Below are positions 1-7,895 of a stretch of DNA of 64,000 nucleotides, piece by piece. The translations under genes and the position numbers were made by a program. The notes beneath the pieces are model-generated. The model was not told the origin of the DNA. It ran no database searches and saw only the letters and a program-made list of their open reading frames with translations. Source of the DNA: Rhodococcoides trifolii (GTDB lineage Bacteria; Actinomycetota; Actinomycetes; Mycobacteriales; Mycobacteriaceae); the NCBI RefSeq assembly GCF_014635345.1, contig NZ_BMCU01000001.1, positions 1,054,001 to 1,118,000 on the forward strand, read 5' to 3'. Position 1 is the first letter of the stretch. Each line of letters begins with the position of its first letter.

Positions 1-1883
1 TCGGCGCAACCGACATGCATCTCGAAAACATCGTTGCGGCAGGCGAATTCCCGGTTCCGATCGACCTCGAAACGCTGCTGCACCCGGCGACGGACCACTC
101 GGTGCTGGCCGACGGTCCCCTCGGCACCGGTATGTTGCCGTCCGCGAGCGACGCCGTATCCGGAACGTGTATCGCTGCAGTCTCTCCGGCGGGTCGCCGA
201 ACCGTCGACGGGTCCACCACGCGCGTCCTGGTACACGCCGGCACCGACGCGATGACCTTGGTGTCGCAGCCGACGACGGTCGACGTGTCGTCGCATCGTC
301 CACACGTCGCCGGGGTCGCCGTGCCGATCGAGGAGCACATCGACGACATCGTCGACGGATACCGAGCCGGAGTATCGGTGATCCGCAGTCGCGAGAACGA
401 GATTCGCAAGCTTCTGGACACCGCCGCAGCAACCGAGTTCCGGCGGGTGGTCCGACCCACCGCGGTGTACGGGGCGTTCCTCGATGCCTCGACCCACCCG
501 CGGTACCTCACCGGACCGGCCGAGCGACGCCGGCTGTTCGAGATGCTGCCGCCCACCTTTACGGGCGGAGACGCTGCGCGGAGCCTGGAGTTGCAGGCGT
601 TGTGCGACGGCGACGTCCCGCGGTTCGTCGGCCCGGCCGCAGACACGACGCTGCGCGCGGGCGGTCAGGTGGTCAGGGCAGCGTCCACCGACACGGCTCT
701 CGCCCGCGCCCAACGCTGTCTCGACCGGACGATCCGTACGAATCCCGTTGCCGCAGAGCATGTCATCCGGTCCGCGATCGCCGGTGTGGTCGAGTCCGTC
801 CAACCGAGGTCCGTCCGCATTCGCGGTGACGATCTGCACCGCGCCCTCGTCGAGCGCGATGCCCGGCGCAGCGCCGCACGAGTGTCGCGTCGTGTCGCCG
901 CACGAGCTACGCGGGACGCGACGTCCGCCGTGCACGCCCTGCCTACAGGGTCGGGATCGACACTGGCAGCCTCGGACCCCACCCTCTATCACGGTGGGGG
1001 AGGGACGCTCTTCTCGAAGGCCAGGAGCGATCTGCACTCCGTGATCGAGGACGCCGAGCACCGGCTCGCACAATCGTCGCACGATCTGTGCCCCTACACC
1101 GGCGCTCTCGGAACGGTCTGGATGCTCCGTGAATCCGCGTGCGCCACACCGTCGGACCGGGTGCTCGCAACTCGGTTGCTGACCGCGATGGTCGAGTGCG
1201 CGGACATCGAGAACTACGACCGTCTCGACGTGGTCGGTGGCCTTGCCGGTGCCACCGCGTTGTTGGCCACCACCGACTGGGTTGCGCCGGATTTCCTCGC
1301 CCGGTGTTGCGAGCGCCTGGGGCGCCACCTGAACGAACAGGGTTCCGTTGCACGAGGTCTCGCACACGGAATCGACGGCGCCGCGTGGGCGCTGGCGCGA
1401 GGCAGCCGTGTCCTCGGCACGGACCGATACGACGGCGTCATCCACCGAGTGCTCGACAACGCGCCGACACCGATCGAGGACGGGTGGTGTTGGGGAACCG
1501 CAGGTCTCGCGATGGCGCACACCGAGATCGCACATGTGCTCGGCGAATCCGCTTCGTCCGCCAGGGCGCTCGTCGACAGTACGACGCTCCCGGTCGACGA
1601 CGACACCCTGTGTCACGGCGGCGCGGGGACCGTCCTGGCGCTGCGGCACATCGCCGCCCTGACCGGTGACGAGGATCGTCATCGCGTACGCGCCGCCGAG
1701 CTACATGACCGGATCGTTCGTCGCGGCTACGCCACGGGCCACAGCCACCACGTCGGCGCGCTCGGATTCATGACCGGTGTTCCCGGAATTGCCCACGCAC
1801 GGCTACTGATTCAGACCGACGACGAACCGGACCCCATCGCTCTCACGGCGTCGACACGCGCTGCACGCTGCCGGGAGAACTGA
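1..1883 (+). CDS. lanM: Class II lanthipeptide synthetase LanM, C-terminal part (cut by window edge)
   Basis: Bifunctional enzyme that dehydrates Ser/Thr in a precursor peptide and then adds Cys thiols to form (methyl)lanthionine. The reading frame is open to base 3, where it encodes GATDMHLEN, a LanM dehydratase (DUF4135) motif followed by PIDLETLLHP, so the N-terminal ~40% lies outside the window. The C-terminal third is a LanC-like cyclase: GWCWGTAGLAMAH (about 1480-1520) gives the first zinc Cys and LCHGGAGT (about 1605-1630) gives the Cys-His pair. Its precursor peptide is not in the window and probably lies upstream. The 3' end overlaps the convergent kinase gene by 73 bp. It lies next to a separate class V pathway but does not belong to it by family. 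Confidence 0.93.
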   Translation, partial: GATDMHLENIVAAGEFPVPIDLETLLHPATDHSVLADGPLGTGMLPSASDAVSGTCIAAVSPAGRRTVDGSTTRVLVHAGTDAMTLVSQPTTVDVSSHRPHVAGVAVPIEEHIDDIVDGYRAGVSVIRSRENEIRKLLDTAAATEFRRVVRPTAVYGAFLDASTHPRYLTGPAERRRLFEMLPPTFTGGDAARSLELQALCDGDVPRFVGPAADTTLRAGGQVVRAASTDTALARAQRCLDRTIRTNPVAAEHVIRSAIAGVVESVQPRSVRIRGDDLHRALVERDARRSAARVSRRVAARATRDATSAVHALPTGSGSTLAASDPTLYHGGGGTLFSKARSDLHSVIEDAEHRLAQSSHDLCPYTGALGTVWMLRESACATPSDRVLATRLLTAMVECADIENYDRLDVVGGLAGATALLATTDWVAPDFLARCCERLGRHLNEQGSVARGLAHGIDGAAWALARGSRVLGTDRYDGVIHRVLDNAPTPIEDGWCWGTAGLAMAHTEIAHVLGESASSARALVDSTTLPVDDDTLCHGGAGTVLALRHIAALTGDEDRHRVRAAELHDRIVRRGYATGHSHHVGALGFMTGVPGIAHARLLIQTDDEPDPIALTASTRAARCREN

Positions 1884-3010
1884 CACCGAACCCGGAAGAG
1901 GTCCCCCTCTGCTCCCGCGACGAAGGTCCCGCCGGCGGCCTCGACACGCTCACGCATGTTGATCAGACCGCTACCGGGACGAGTGGTGTCCACCCCGGAA
2001 CGTGCCCCGTCGTTGACGATCTCCACGACTGCGCCGTCCACGGTGATGGTGCACTCGGTGGCCTCCGGTGCGTGCGCGAGGACGTTGGTCACCGCTTCCC
2101 GCACCACCCACGCTGCGCTGCGCGCACTCGTCTCGTCCAGGTCCGCGCCGCCGTCCCCGTCGACTTCCGCGAGAATCGACGCGGACCTGAGCAGCATCAG
2201 AGCGTCGTCGAGTTCGGTCCCGATCGCGATGTCGCGGTAGCCCCGCACGAGGGCGCGCATGTCGTCGAGCGAACGTTGCGCGAGTGCGCGGGTATCACGC
2301 ACGTGATCGTCCTTTTCGTCGATGTCGGCTGTGGCCAGGGCCAATTCGGACTTGAGGGCGATCGAGGAGAGCGACCGGCCCATCACGTCGTGCAGATCGC
2401 GGGCGAAGCGGGTGCGCTCCTGTTCCAGGGTCAGCACGGCGATGGTCTGCCGGGCGCCGTCGAGTTCGCGCACGATGCCGAGCACCCAGAGGGACAGCCG
2501 GACGAACACCAGGTTGAAGAACATCGACCCGGCGAAGAAGAACAGCGCCGCCGGCTGACCGGTCAGAGCCAGGCACAGCGGAACGGCGACCACCGACGCG
2601 AGAACGCCACGTGTGGTCGAGACGAGCGCGAAGGCGAACGCGACACAGATGACGATCAGCGTCGACTGCCACACCAGACCCCGGTACGCACTCACGCCGA
2701 TCACGGCCGACACGGCGCCGACGGCGAGCGCTGCGGCCGCGTAGATCCACACGCTGCGGCGGAACGCGCGTGTCGGTTTCACGTCGGCACGAGAGGCGCG
2801 CACGATCAGGTAGGAGAGCCCGAGAAGTGCGGCCACGGTGAGCGCGAGGCACACCCAGGTCGAGACCAGGTGAAACCGCAGCTCGCTACGTCCGATCAGG
2901 GTCGCGATGTCTCCCCAGGCGAGGATGAGCAGCGTCGCTGCGACGTAGAGCCCGCCGAGGTTGAGATAGCGCCGCTCGGGACGTTCACCCGGGACATTTC
3001 TCATGTTCAT
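1811..3010 (-). CDS. Two-component sensor histidine kinase, NarL/DesK-like family
   Basis: Membrane sensor kinase of 399 residues. About five or six hydrophobic segments fill residues 20-180. A HisKA_3 dimerisation helix follows, with RFARDLHDVMG giving phospho-acceptor His207, then an ATPase domain with an N-box (REAVTNVLAH) and a G-box (GSGLINMRER). It should phosphorylate the regulator encoded at 3344-3949. Start codon 3010 (MNMRN) or 3004 are both possible. The gene lies downstream of its regulator on the same strand but is separated from it by an oppositely oriented small gene. Its position between two RiPP systems suggests control of bacteriocin production or immunity; that is inference. 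Confidence 0.9.
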   Translation of the reverse strand: MNMRNVPGERPERRYLNLGGLYVAATLLILAWGDIATLIGRSELRFHLVSTWVCLALTVAALLGLSYLIVRASRADVKPTRAFRRSVWIYAAAALAVGAVSAVIGVSAYRGLVWQSTLIVICVAFAFALVSTTRGVLASVVAVPLCLALTGQPAALFFFAGSMFFNLVFVRLSLWVLGIVRELDGARQTIAVLTLEQERTRFARDLHDVMGRSLSSIALKSELALATADIDEKDDHVRDTRALAQRSLDDMRALVRGYRDIAIGTELDDALMLLRSASILAEVDGDGGADLDETSARSAAWVVREAVTNVLAHAPEATECTITVDGAVVEIVNDGARSGVDTTRPGSGLINMRERVEAAGGTFVAGAEGDLFRVRCQFSRQRAARVDAVRAMGSGSSSV

Positions 3011-3101
3011 CTCCTGACCTTGTGCACTAACCGAACGCCCCGCGCACGAGAAAAGTGGACAGCACGAACCCGGTCGTCACCTCAACGAAAGGAAAGTTGC
3101 C

Positions 3102-3338
3102 ATGTCGCACTTCACCAAGGACGTCATGAAGTTCGGACCCGCCCCCACGCTGGCGCGCGAGATCCCCGTGACCATCGCCAACCTGCTGTTCTCGATTCTC
3201 GCCGTTGCCGTCATCATCGCCGTGCAGGGCGGTGTGGACGCGGTCGTGATCGTGGCCGCCGTCGTGCTCGTCGGGTACTCGCTCGGCCGTACGGCCTACG
3301 TCGCTCTCCGCGGTCAGCGGACGGCCGGCCACAGCTGA
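3102..3338 (+). CDS. Small membrane protein, 78 aa, embedded between response regulator and kinase genes
   Basis: Family not recognised. The protein has a short polar N-terminus (MSHFTKDVMKFGPAP), two hydrophobic segments (about residues 24-40 and 46-60) and a basic tail (RTAYVALRGQR), so a two-helix hairpin membrane protein is likely. A good ribosome site (AAAGGAAAG) precedes the ATG. The gene is divergent from the kinase (91 bp apart) and nearly abuts the regulator 3' end (5 bp). The placement suggests a target of the two-component system or an accessory to it, possibly immunity; neither is shown by the sequence. Confidence 0.7.
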   Translation: MSHFTKDVMKFGPAPTLAREIPVTIANLLFSILAVAVIIAVQGGVDAVVIVAAVVLVGYSLGRTAYVALRGQRTAGHS

Positions 3339-3343
3339 GGCCG

Positions 3344-3949
3344 TCACGCCCAACCCTTCTCGACCGCCAACCGTGCAGCTTCGTGACGGTTGCGGGCCCC
3401 GAGCGTGGACATCGCGGAGGACAGGTAGTTCCGTACCGTACCCACCGCCAAGTGCAGCTCCTTCGCGATGTCCGCCACCGGAGTGCCGGGGAGAACCAAC
3501 TTGAGCACCTCGATCTCACGGGGGCTCAGCGGGTTCTCCGGCGCGGCGATCACTGACGCGGCGAGCTGCGGATCGACGTAGGACTGGCCGCCGGCAACCC
3601 GCACGATGATGTCGGACAACTCGTTCACCGCGGTGGACTTCGTGACATATCCACTGGCTCCCGCGGACATCGCCTCACGCATGGTCGAGGCGGTCACGCT
3701 GGCCGTCAGAATGATCACCTTGACTCCCAGAGGCGCCAACTCGGCGCACGCCTCGATGCCGGTCATGATCGGCATGTCCGCGTCGAGCAGCGCGATGTCG
3801 GGAGTGTGGGCCTTGGCGAGCGAGACGGCCTCGGCGCCGTTCGCGGCACCACCCACCACCGACAGGCCCGGCCGCAGATTCAACAGTTCGACGAGAGCCG
3901 ACCGAATGGTCACCTCGTCGTCCGCAACGACGATTCGTAGATCCCCCAC
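3344..3949 (-). CDS. Response regulator, NarL/LuxR family
   Basis: DNA-binding response regulator of 201 residues. The receiver domain carries acidic residues Asp10/Asp11, phospho-acceptor Asp56 (ALLDADMP), the switch Thr near 83 (ILTAS) and Lys near 105 (YVTKS). The C-terminal LuxR helix-turn-helix is seen at LSPREIEVLKLV and VADIAKELHLAVGTVRNYLS. The start is GTG (MGDLRIVVADDE). It is the cognate partner of the kinase at 1811-3010. The architecture matches DesR/LiaR-type membrane-stress regulators. Promoter sequence must lie in 3950-4020, immediately beside the strong hairpin at 4022-4054. Confidence 0.92.
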   Translation of the reverse strand: MGDLRIVVADDEVTIRSALVELLNLRPGLSVVGGAANGAEAVSLAKAHTPDIALLDADMPIMTGIEACAELAPLGVKVIILTASVTASTMREAMSAGASGYVTKSTAVNELSDIIVRVAGGQSYVDPQLAASVIAAPENPLSPREIEVLKLVLPGTPVADIAKELHLAVGTVRNYLSSAMSTLGARNRHEAARLAVEKGWA

Positions 3950-4021
3950 GCCAGTGAACTCGTTTCGCCTAGGAAGAGAAGAACGCTTCGAAGCTTATCG
4001 CCCCGAAGCAGTCTCGGCCGG

Positions 4022-4054
4022 AAACCCCGCACACACCCCTCGTGTGCGGGGTTT
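4022..4054 (+). terminator. Strong intrinsic terminator or attenuator
   Basis: A 13-bp perfect stem (AAACCCCGCACAC pairs with GTGTGCGGGGTTT) with a 7-nt loop is followed by a T-rich tract (TTTTTTCTG) on the plus strand, a canonical rho-independent terminator. No plus-strand gene ends close by; the nearest is the small membrane protein ending at 3338. It either ends a long 3' UTR antisense to the regulator gene or attenuates a leader of the class V operon that starts at 4240. Confidence 0.8.
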
Positions 4055-4173
4055 TTTCTGTTCCTGCCGCGCATGACATTTCGCACCCGAGATCAGTGAT
4101 CCAACACCTGCAAAGGACGTCACTTCGACACTGCCGCACCTGCTTTCGGTCGAGCAATATCGATGTCAGCACA

Positions 4174-4220
4174 GAGACGACGAACCACCGAGACGACGAA
4201 CCACAGAGACGACGAACCAC
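4174..4220 (+). repeat. Three tandem direct repeats of GAGACGACGAACCAC
   Basis: Three identical 15-bp units begin at 4174, 4190 and 4206, so the period is 16 bp (about 1.5 helical turns). They end 20 bp before the GTG start of the first class V gene. A matching 16-mer (ACAGAGACGACGAACC) occurs once more near 50472. Candidate operator iterons for the operon, or a small dispersed repeat. Confidence 0.75.
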
Positions 4221-4239
4221 CGAACGAAAGGACGAGGTC

Positions 4240-5271
4240 GTGACGATCGCAGACGTGGACACCGCACTGGTGTCGGAACTGATCGGTAAGGCGGACATCG
4301 TCACGCCGATGACGATCCGCGCCGGCGTCCGGACGGGATTGTTCGACGCCCTCGCCGCAGGACCGCGTGACGCCGTCGCCGTGACCTGCGCCATCGGAGG
4401 CGACCGCCGCGGAGTGCAGGTGGCCCTGGACCACCTCGTCCACGAAGGCCTCATCGACGCCGACACGACGGGCACCTCGCTCACCACCTACTCCTTGACT
4501 CCGCTCGGCCGGCTGCTCACTGCCGAGCATCACGAGCTCGGGGTGCGGGACCTGCTCGACACCTCGACTCTGGTGGGTCGCAACGAAGTGGCCCTGACCG
4601 ACTTCCATCACACCGTCCTCACCGGACGTCCCGCCTCGGAGGCATCGACCGGCCGCACGCTGTGGCAGGAAATCGACGACGAGGAGGGATGCGTCGACGC
4701 CTTCGAGTGGGACGAACCGGGATTCGCCGCGGAGTCCGTTCTCGGATCCGACGTGTGGAACGACGTCGAGACCGTCGTCGATCTCGGCGGCAACACCGGA
4801 TCGCTGCTGCTGGCCCTGCTGACGCGATACCCGCATCTGCGCGGCACCGTCCTCGACTTCCCGGTCTTCGCCGACCGTGCGCGCACCCGCGCCGTCGAAC
4901 GTGGACTCGGTGACCGACTCCGCGGCGCCCACGGCAGCTTCTTCGACCCGCTTCCCGTCGGACACGACGTGTACCTGCTCTCCGCCGTCCTCGCCGATTG
5001 GAACGACGACGACGCGACGGCGATCCTTCGCCGCGCGGCCGAGGCCGCCGGCGACCACGGCCTTGTGGTCGTCGCCGAAGTTCACCTGATCGCCGACGGC
5101 ACCCTCGCGCCCACCACCTCGGTCGCCGTCCGGATCGAAGGATCGGTCACCCGGCCCGACCGCACGGCCGACGACGTCGCCGAGCTCATCCGCCGCGCCG
5201 GATTGCAGATCGAGTCGTCCGACACCTCGGCTGCGGACCGGTCCCTCTTCATCGGGAGAAATGCATCATGA
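4240..5271 (+). CDS. SAM-dependent methyltransferase of the class V lanthipeptide operon
   Basis: Class I methyltransferase of 343 residues with the architecture of small-molecule O-methyltransferases: an N-terminal winged-helix dimerisation domain (VTPMTIRAGVRTGLFDAL) and a Rossmann SAM-binding motif VVDLGGNTG near residue 178. The frame is open to 4042, but that would read through a terminator and the repeat array. GTG at 4240 has GAAAGGA at 4226-4232 with 7-nt spacing, so it is the chosen start. It overlaps the kinase gene by ATGA. In lexapeptide and cacaoidin pathways a methyltransferase dimethylates the peptide N-terminus; the same job is inferred here. Confidence 0.85.
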   Translation: MTIADVDTALVSELIGKADIVTPMTIRAGVRTGLFDALAAGPRDAVAVTCAIGGDRRGVQVALDHLVHEGLIDADTTGTSLTTYSLTPLGRLLTAEHHELGVRDLLDTSTLVGRNEVALTDFHHTVLTGRPASEASTGRTLWQEIDDEEGCVDAFEWDEPGFAAESVLGSDVWNDVETVVDLGGNTGSLLLALLTRYPHLRGTVLDFPVFADRARTRAVERGLGDRLRGAHGSFFDPLPVGHDVYLLSAVLADWNDDDATAILRRAAEAAGDHGLVVVAEVHLIADGTLAPTTSVAVRIEGSVTRPDRTADDVAELIRRAGLQIESSDTSAADRSLFIGRNAS

Positions 5272-6329
5272 CCGACATCCTCGAGCACTTCCACGCGATC
5301 TCGCACGAGCACGCGCTGGGAACCGCACCCCGCACCGCCGGCGACCGACTCTTCGGTCGCAACGCCAACTACCGCATCACAACCGACACCGGCGACTACT
5401 TCATCAAGAAGCTCCAATTCTCAGACGCCGCAATCAAAATGGAGAACTGCCTCGCCTACGACAGCTTCGTCTCGCGCCACCCCGCAGCGGGATTGCCTCG
5501 CTCGCCGCGGATCCTCGCGGTCAACGCAGAACTGGGCATCATCGTTCAGGACTTTCTGCCACACGCGGAGAACGGCAGCACGCTGATGGTCGAGGAACGC
5601 TTCGCCACCACCGTCGCAGCAGACATCGGCCGCTCGATCGCCGGTCTGCACGCCCGGCCCACGTTCGGAGTGCCCGATCGCGACGACCGACCCACGCCGG
5701 CACCGTCGACGACTCTGCTGGCCGGCATTCCGCACCGCCACCTCCGGCATCTCACCGGCGGCGAGCTGCAGGCGTACGGACTCCTCCAAGCCGACGCCAC
5801 GCTGTGCGCGGCACTCGCCGACCTCGCCCGGACGTCGAACTCGGTCGACAGGACTCCCATCCACGGTGATCTCCGCGTCGATCAGATCCTCGTCGACGAC
5901 CGCACCTGGATCGTCGACTGGGAAGAATTCGGCACCGGAGACCCGGCACGTGACACCGGATCGTTCCTGGGTGAGTGGCTCTACCGCGCCGTCCTGGACA
6001 TCCCCACCAGCCGCGGCGGCGGGGCCGCCATGAACCGGGCCGAGGGCGCCGCCGCGGTGGTCCGTCGCGGACACGAGAAGGCGCAGCTGTTGGCACCCAT
6101 CGCCCGCGCGTTCTGGTCCGCATACCGCGGGGCACGCGACGTCGACGACGAGTTCGTGGCGCGCACAGGACAATTCGCCGGCTGGCATCTGCTCGACCGC
6201 CTCGTCGCGGGCGCCGCCACCAACGCCGTGCTGCCCGCGATCCATCGCGCCGCCGCGGGAGTGGGACGCTCCGCCGTTCTGAATCCCGCAGGTGTGCACC
6301 GCTTCCTCGGATTGGAGGACCTGTCATGA
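5268..6329 (+). CDS. lanK: APH-fold kinase, class V lanthipeptide LanK
   Basis: Aminoglycoside-phosphotransferase-fold protein of 353 residues that should phosphorylate precursor Ser/Thr, so that the HopA1-like partner can eliminate phosphate to dehydro residues. The N-lobe Lys lies in YFIKKLQF. The catalytic loop is IHGDLRVDQIL (about 5857-5890) and the metal-binding motif is IVDWEEFGTGDPARD. The loop has Gln where most APH proteins have Asn. ATG at 5268 overlaps the upstream stop; the longer frame from 4998 is antisense-like filler and was discarded. Pairing with the HopA1-like gene directly downstream marks the class V system. Confidence 0.88.
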   Translation: MTDILEHFHAISHEHALGTAPRTAGDRLFGRNANYRITTDTGDYFIKKLQFSDAAIKMENCLAYDSFVSRHPAAGLPRSPRILAVNAELGIIVQDFLPHAENGSTLMVEERFATTVAADIGRSIAGLHARPTFGVPDRDDRPTPAPSTTLLAGIPHRHLRHLTGGELQAYGLLQADATLCAALADLARTSNSVDRTPIHGDLRVDQILVDDRTWIVDWEEFGTGDPARDTGSFLGEWLYRAVLDIPTSRGGGAAMNRAEGAAAVVRRGHEKAQLLAPIARAFWSAYRGARDVDDEFVARTGQFAGWHLLDRLVAGAATNAVLPAIHRAAAGVGRSAVLNPAGVHRFLGLEDLS

Positions 6330-7297
6330 CGACCACTCGCTGGGACAGCCGCATCCGGATCGACACCGAGGCAGTCATCGCCACCGTCGACGGTGAGAGC
6401 GTATCGGCGCCCGACCTCCGTCAGCTCGAGTCCGACCTCGGCCGCCGCCTTTACGAACGCCTGCACGTCGGCTGGCCGATCGGCCGAAACTCGTTGTCGC
6501 GCATCGATCGTGACCCGGCCACCGAGAGCGCGATCGCCGACCGTCTCCCGCGCCGCGAGATTTCGCTTCCCGTGACCGACGTTCGCGTCGACGGCGATCG
6601 CACCACCGGGTCCGTCATGGGCGCGCGGGTACTGCTGGACTCTCCCGAGCCCGTGTTGCGTATCTCGGACAGCTGGCCGGCGCTGTCGCCGGGTTTCTAC
6701 ATGGTGTTCGGCGACGAGCGACCACGAGCGACGGGTCGGGACGCCCTCTGGCGGGTCTACCTCGCGGCCGACGGCATCGACGCCGCGCTCGACGACTTCG
6801 CACTCGCCGTCGGATACCTGCGGACACACGGTCGCAGATGGCAGGCCAAGATCGCGTCGACCCCGGCGGTCTACCCCCGCACCGACGCTGTGACCGTGTA
6901 CCTCGACCACACCGACCGCCATCATGCGAGCATGCTCGCCGACCTTGTCGGATCCGTCACCGGACGCTGGAACCGCGTGTCGGCCTTCGTGACCGAGCTC
7001 GCGCCCGGTGTCGGATTCGCCCAGGAACCGGCCGACCCGGATCCGACCCGACGCGGCTTGAGCTACGGCCAGCACCGCGCGTCGATCGTGGCCCGCGCCG
7101 CCCTGACCCCCGGCCTCGACCTCGCCGCGGCACTCTCCGCGGCCGGCGTCGACCCAGTCGAGTACTGGCGCAACAGTGTTGCCGACAAACACGGTGTTAC
7201 CGAAAAACACCTTGTTGCCGACAAGCACAGTGCGCCGGCAACCCCCACACTTCTCGCCGCGCCCGCGGCGAGTGGCTCCGGACACCGTGTCCGGTAG
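6326..7297 (+). CDS. lanY: HopA1-like phospho-Ser/Thr lyase, class V lanthipeptide LanY
   Basis: Protein of 323 residues in the HopA1 effector-like family, the proposed lyase that removes phosphate from pSer/pThr to give Dha/Dhb in class V lanthipeptides and thioamitides. Recognisable blocks are LYERLHVGWPIGRNSLSR, PGFYMVFGDE, WRVYLAADG, WQAKIASTPAVYPRTDAVTVYL and GLSYGQHRASIVA. GGAGG at 6314-6318 supports ATG at 6326. The C-terminus departs from the family: an 18-bp repeat encodes three VADKH-type units, then a low-complexity Ala/Pro tail. The gene ends 20 bp before the first precursor. Confidence 0.88.
   Translation: MTTTRWDSRIRIDTEAVIATVDGESVSAPDLRQLESDLGRRLYERLHVGWPIGRNSLSRIDRDPATESAIADRLPRREISLPVTDVRVDGDRTTGSVMGARVLLDSPEPVLRISDSWPALSPGFYMVFGDERPRATGRDALWRVYLAADGIDAALDDFALAVGYLRTHGRRWQAKIASTPAVYPRTDAVTVYLDHTDRHHASMLADLVGSVTGRWNRVSAFVTELAPGVGFAQEPADPDPTRRGLSYGQHRASIVARAALTPGLDLAAALSAAGVDPVEYWRNSVADKHGVTEKHLVADKHSAPATPTLLAAPAASGSGHRVR
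7178..7231 (+). repeat. 18-bp in-frame tandem repeat in lanY 3' end
   Basis: Three 18-bp units (7178-7195, 7196-7213, 7214-7231) encode VADKHG, VTEKHL and VADKHS. Units 1 and 3 are near-identical; unit 2 has diverged. The repeat is lower in GC than its surroundings and sits at the end of the conserved HopA1-like domain, so it is an added C-terminal extension that may vary in length between strains. Confidence 0.75.
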
Positions 7298-7317
7298 CAA
7301 ACAAGGAAGGAATCATC

Positions 7318-7461
7318 ATGAGCAACAAAGACATCCTGGACGGCTTCGACTCCTACGCCACGCCCGAGGAGATCGCCGACACCAACGCCGGTGACGCACC
7401 TGCCACCACCGTTCCGTGCTCGGCGCTCGCCTCGATCACCACCGCCGAACTCGGCTGCTGA
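7318..7461 (+). CDS. lanA1: Class V lanthipeptide precursor A, copy 1 (47 aa)
   Basis: Precursor with acidic leader MSNKDILDGFDSYATPEEIA and predicted 18-residue core TTVPCSALASITTAELGC after ...GDAPA. The FDSYATPEEI block resembles, from memory, the leader of the cacaoidin precursor, and [S/T][S/T]xPC followed by a C-terminal Cys matches its core plan. Thr1/Cys5 could form an N-terminal methyllanthionine and Thr13/Cys18 an AviMeCys ring. The ribosome site GAAGGAATCATC is shared among the first three precursor copies. The protein is identical to copy 3 (7699-7842), but the DNA differs at seven synonymous positions. Confidence 0.93.
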   Translation: MSNKDILDGFDSYATPEEIADTNAGDAPATTVPCSALASITTAELGC

Positions 7462-7510
7462 GCAACACCTTCCGCACACCCACCGAACAAACCACTCGAA
7501 AGGAATCATC

Positions 7511-7660
7511 ATGAGCGAGAACACCAAGGACATCCTGGACGGCTTCGACTCCTACGCCACGCCCGAGGAGATCACCGACACCAACGCCGCCGACACCCCG
7601 GCCACCACCATCCCGTGCTCGGCCCTGGCGTCCTACGCCTCCGCCAAACTCACCTGCTGA
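7511..7660 (+). CDS. lanA2: Class V lanthipeptide precursor B, copy 1 (49 aa)
   Basis: Second precursor type. The leader MSENTKDILDGFDSYATPEE is two residues longer than type A, and the predicted core is TTIPCSALASYASAKLTC. It keeps Thr1, Thr2, Pro4, Cys5, Ser6, Ser10 and Cys18, and Ser13 replaces Thr13, so the C-terminal ring would be AviCys rather than AviMeCys. Position 15 is Lys where type A has Glu. AAAGGAATCATC precedes the ATG. It lies 49 bp downstream of copy A1. Confidence 0.93.
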   Translation: MSENTKDILDGFDSYATPEEITDTNAADTPATTIPCSALASYASAKLTC

Positions 7661-7698
7661 CCGTCCCCTCCACCGCAGCACCAGCGAAAGGAATCATC

Positions 7699-7842
7699 AT
7701 GAGCAACAAGGATATCCTCGACGGCTTCGACTCCTACGCCACGCCGGAGGAGATCGCCGACACCAACGCCGGCGACGCACCCGCCACCACCGTTCCGTGC
7801 TCCGCGCTCGCCTCGATCACCACCGCCGAACTCGGCTGCTGA
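7699..7842 (+). CDS. lanA3: Class V lanthipeptide precursor A, copy 2 (47 aa)
   Basis: Encodes a protein identical to the peptide at 7318-7461. Seven third-position changes and no amino-acid change separate the two genes, which indicates an old duplication held by purifying selection on both leader and core. The same GAAAGGAATCATC ribosome site lies upstream. With the next gene it forms the second A-B pair, so the array arose by duplication of a two-gene unit. The longer frame from 7615 is not needed and runs back into the previous gene. Confidence 0.93.
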   Translation: MSNKDILDGFDSYATPEEIADTNAGDAPATTVPCSALASITTAELGC

Positions 7843-7895
7843 GCACACCCCTCGCATCACCCTCCATCGGAAAAGAACACGAAAGGAACACCGAA

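Noticed and set aside
1-1883. Truncated lanM pseudogene
   Set aside because: The frame is open to the window edge with intact motifs, so the missing part is due to the window boundary.
2072-3556. Long open frame on the plus strand over the histidine kinase
   Set aside because: It is antisense to clear kinase domains and its composition is Arg/Gly/His-rich filler typical of high-GC shadow frames.
4042-4239. N-terminal extension of the methyltransferase to 4042
   Set aside because: It would begin inside the terminator stem and translate the iterons; GTG at 4240 has a well-placed ribosome site.
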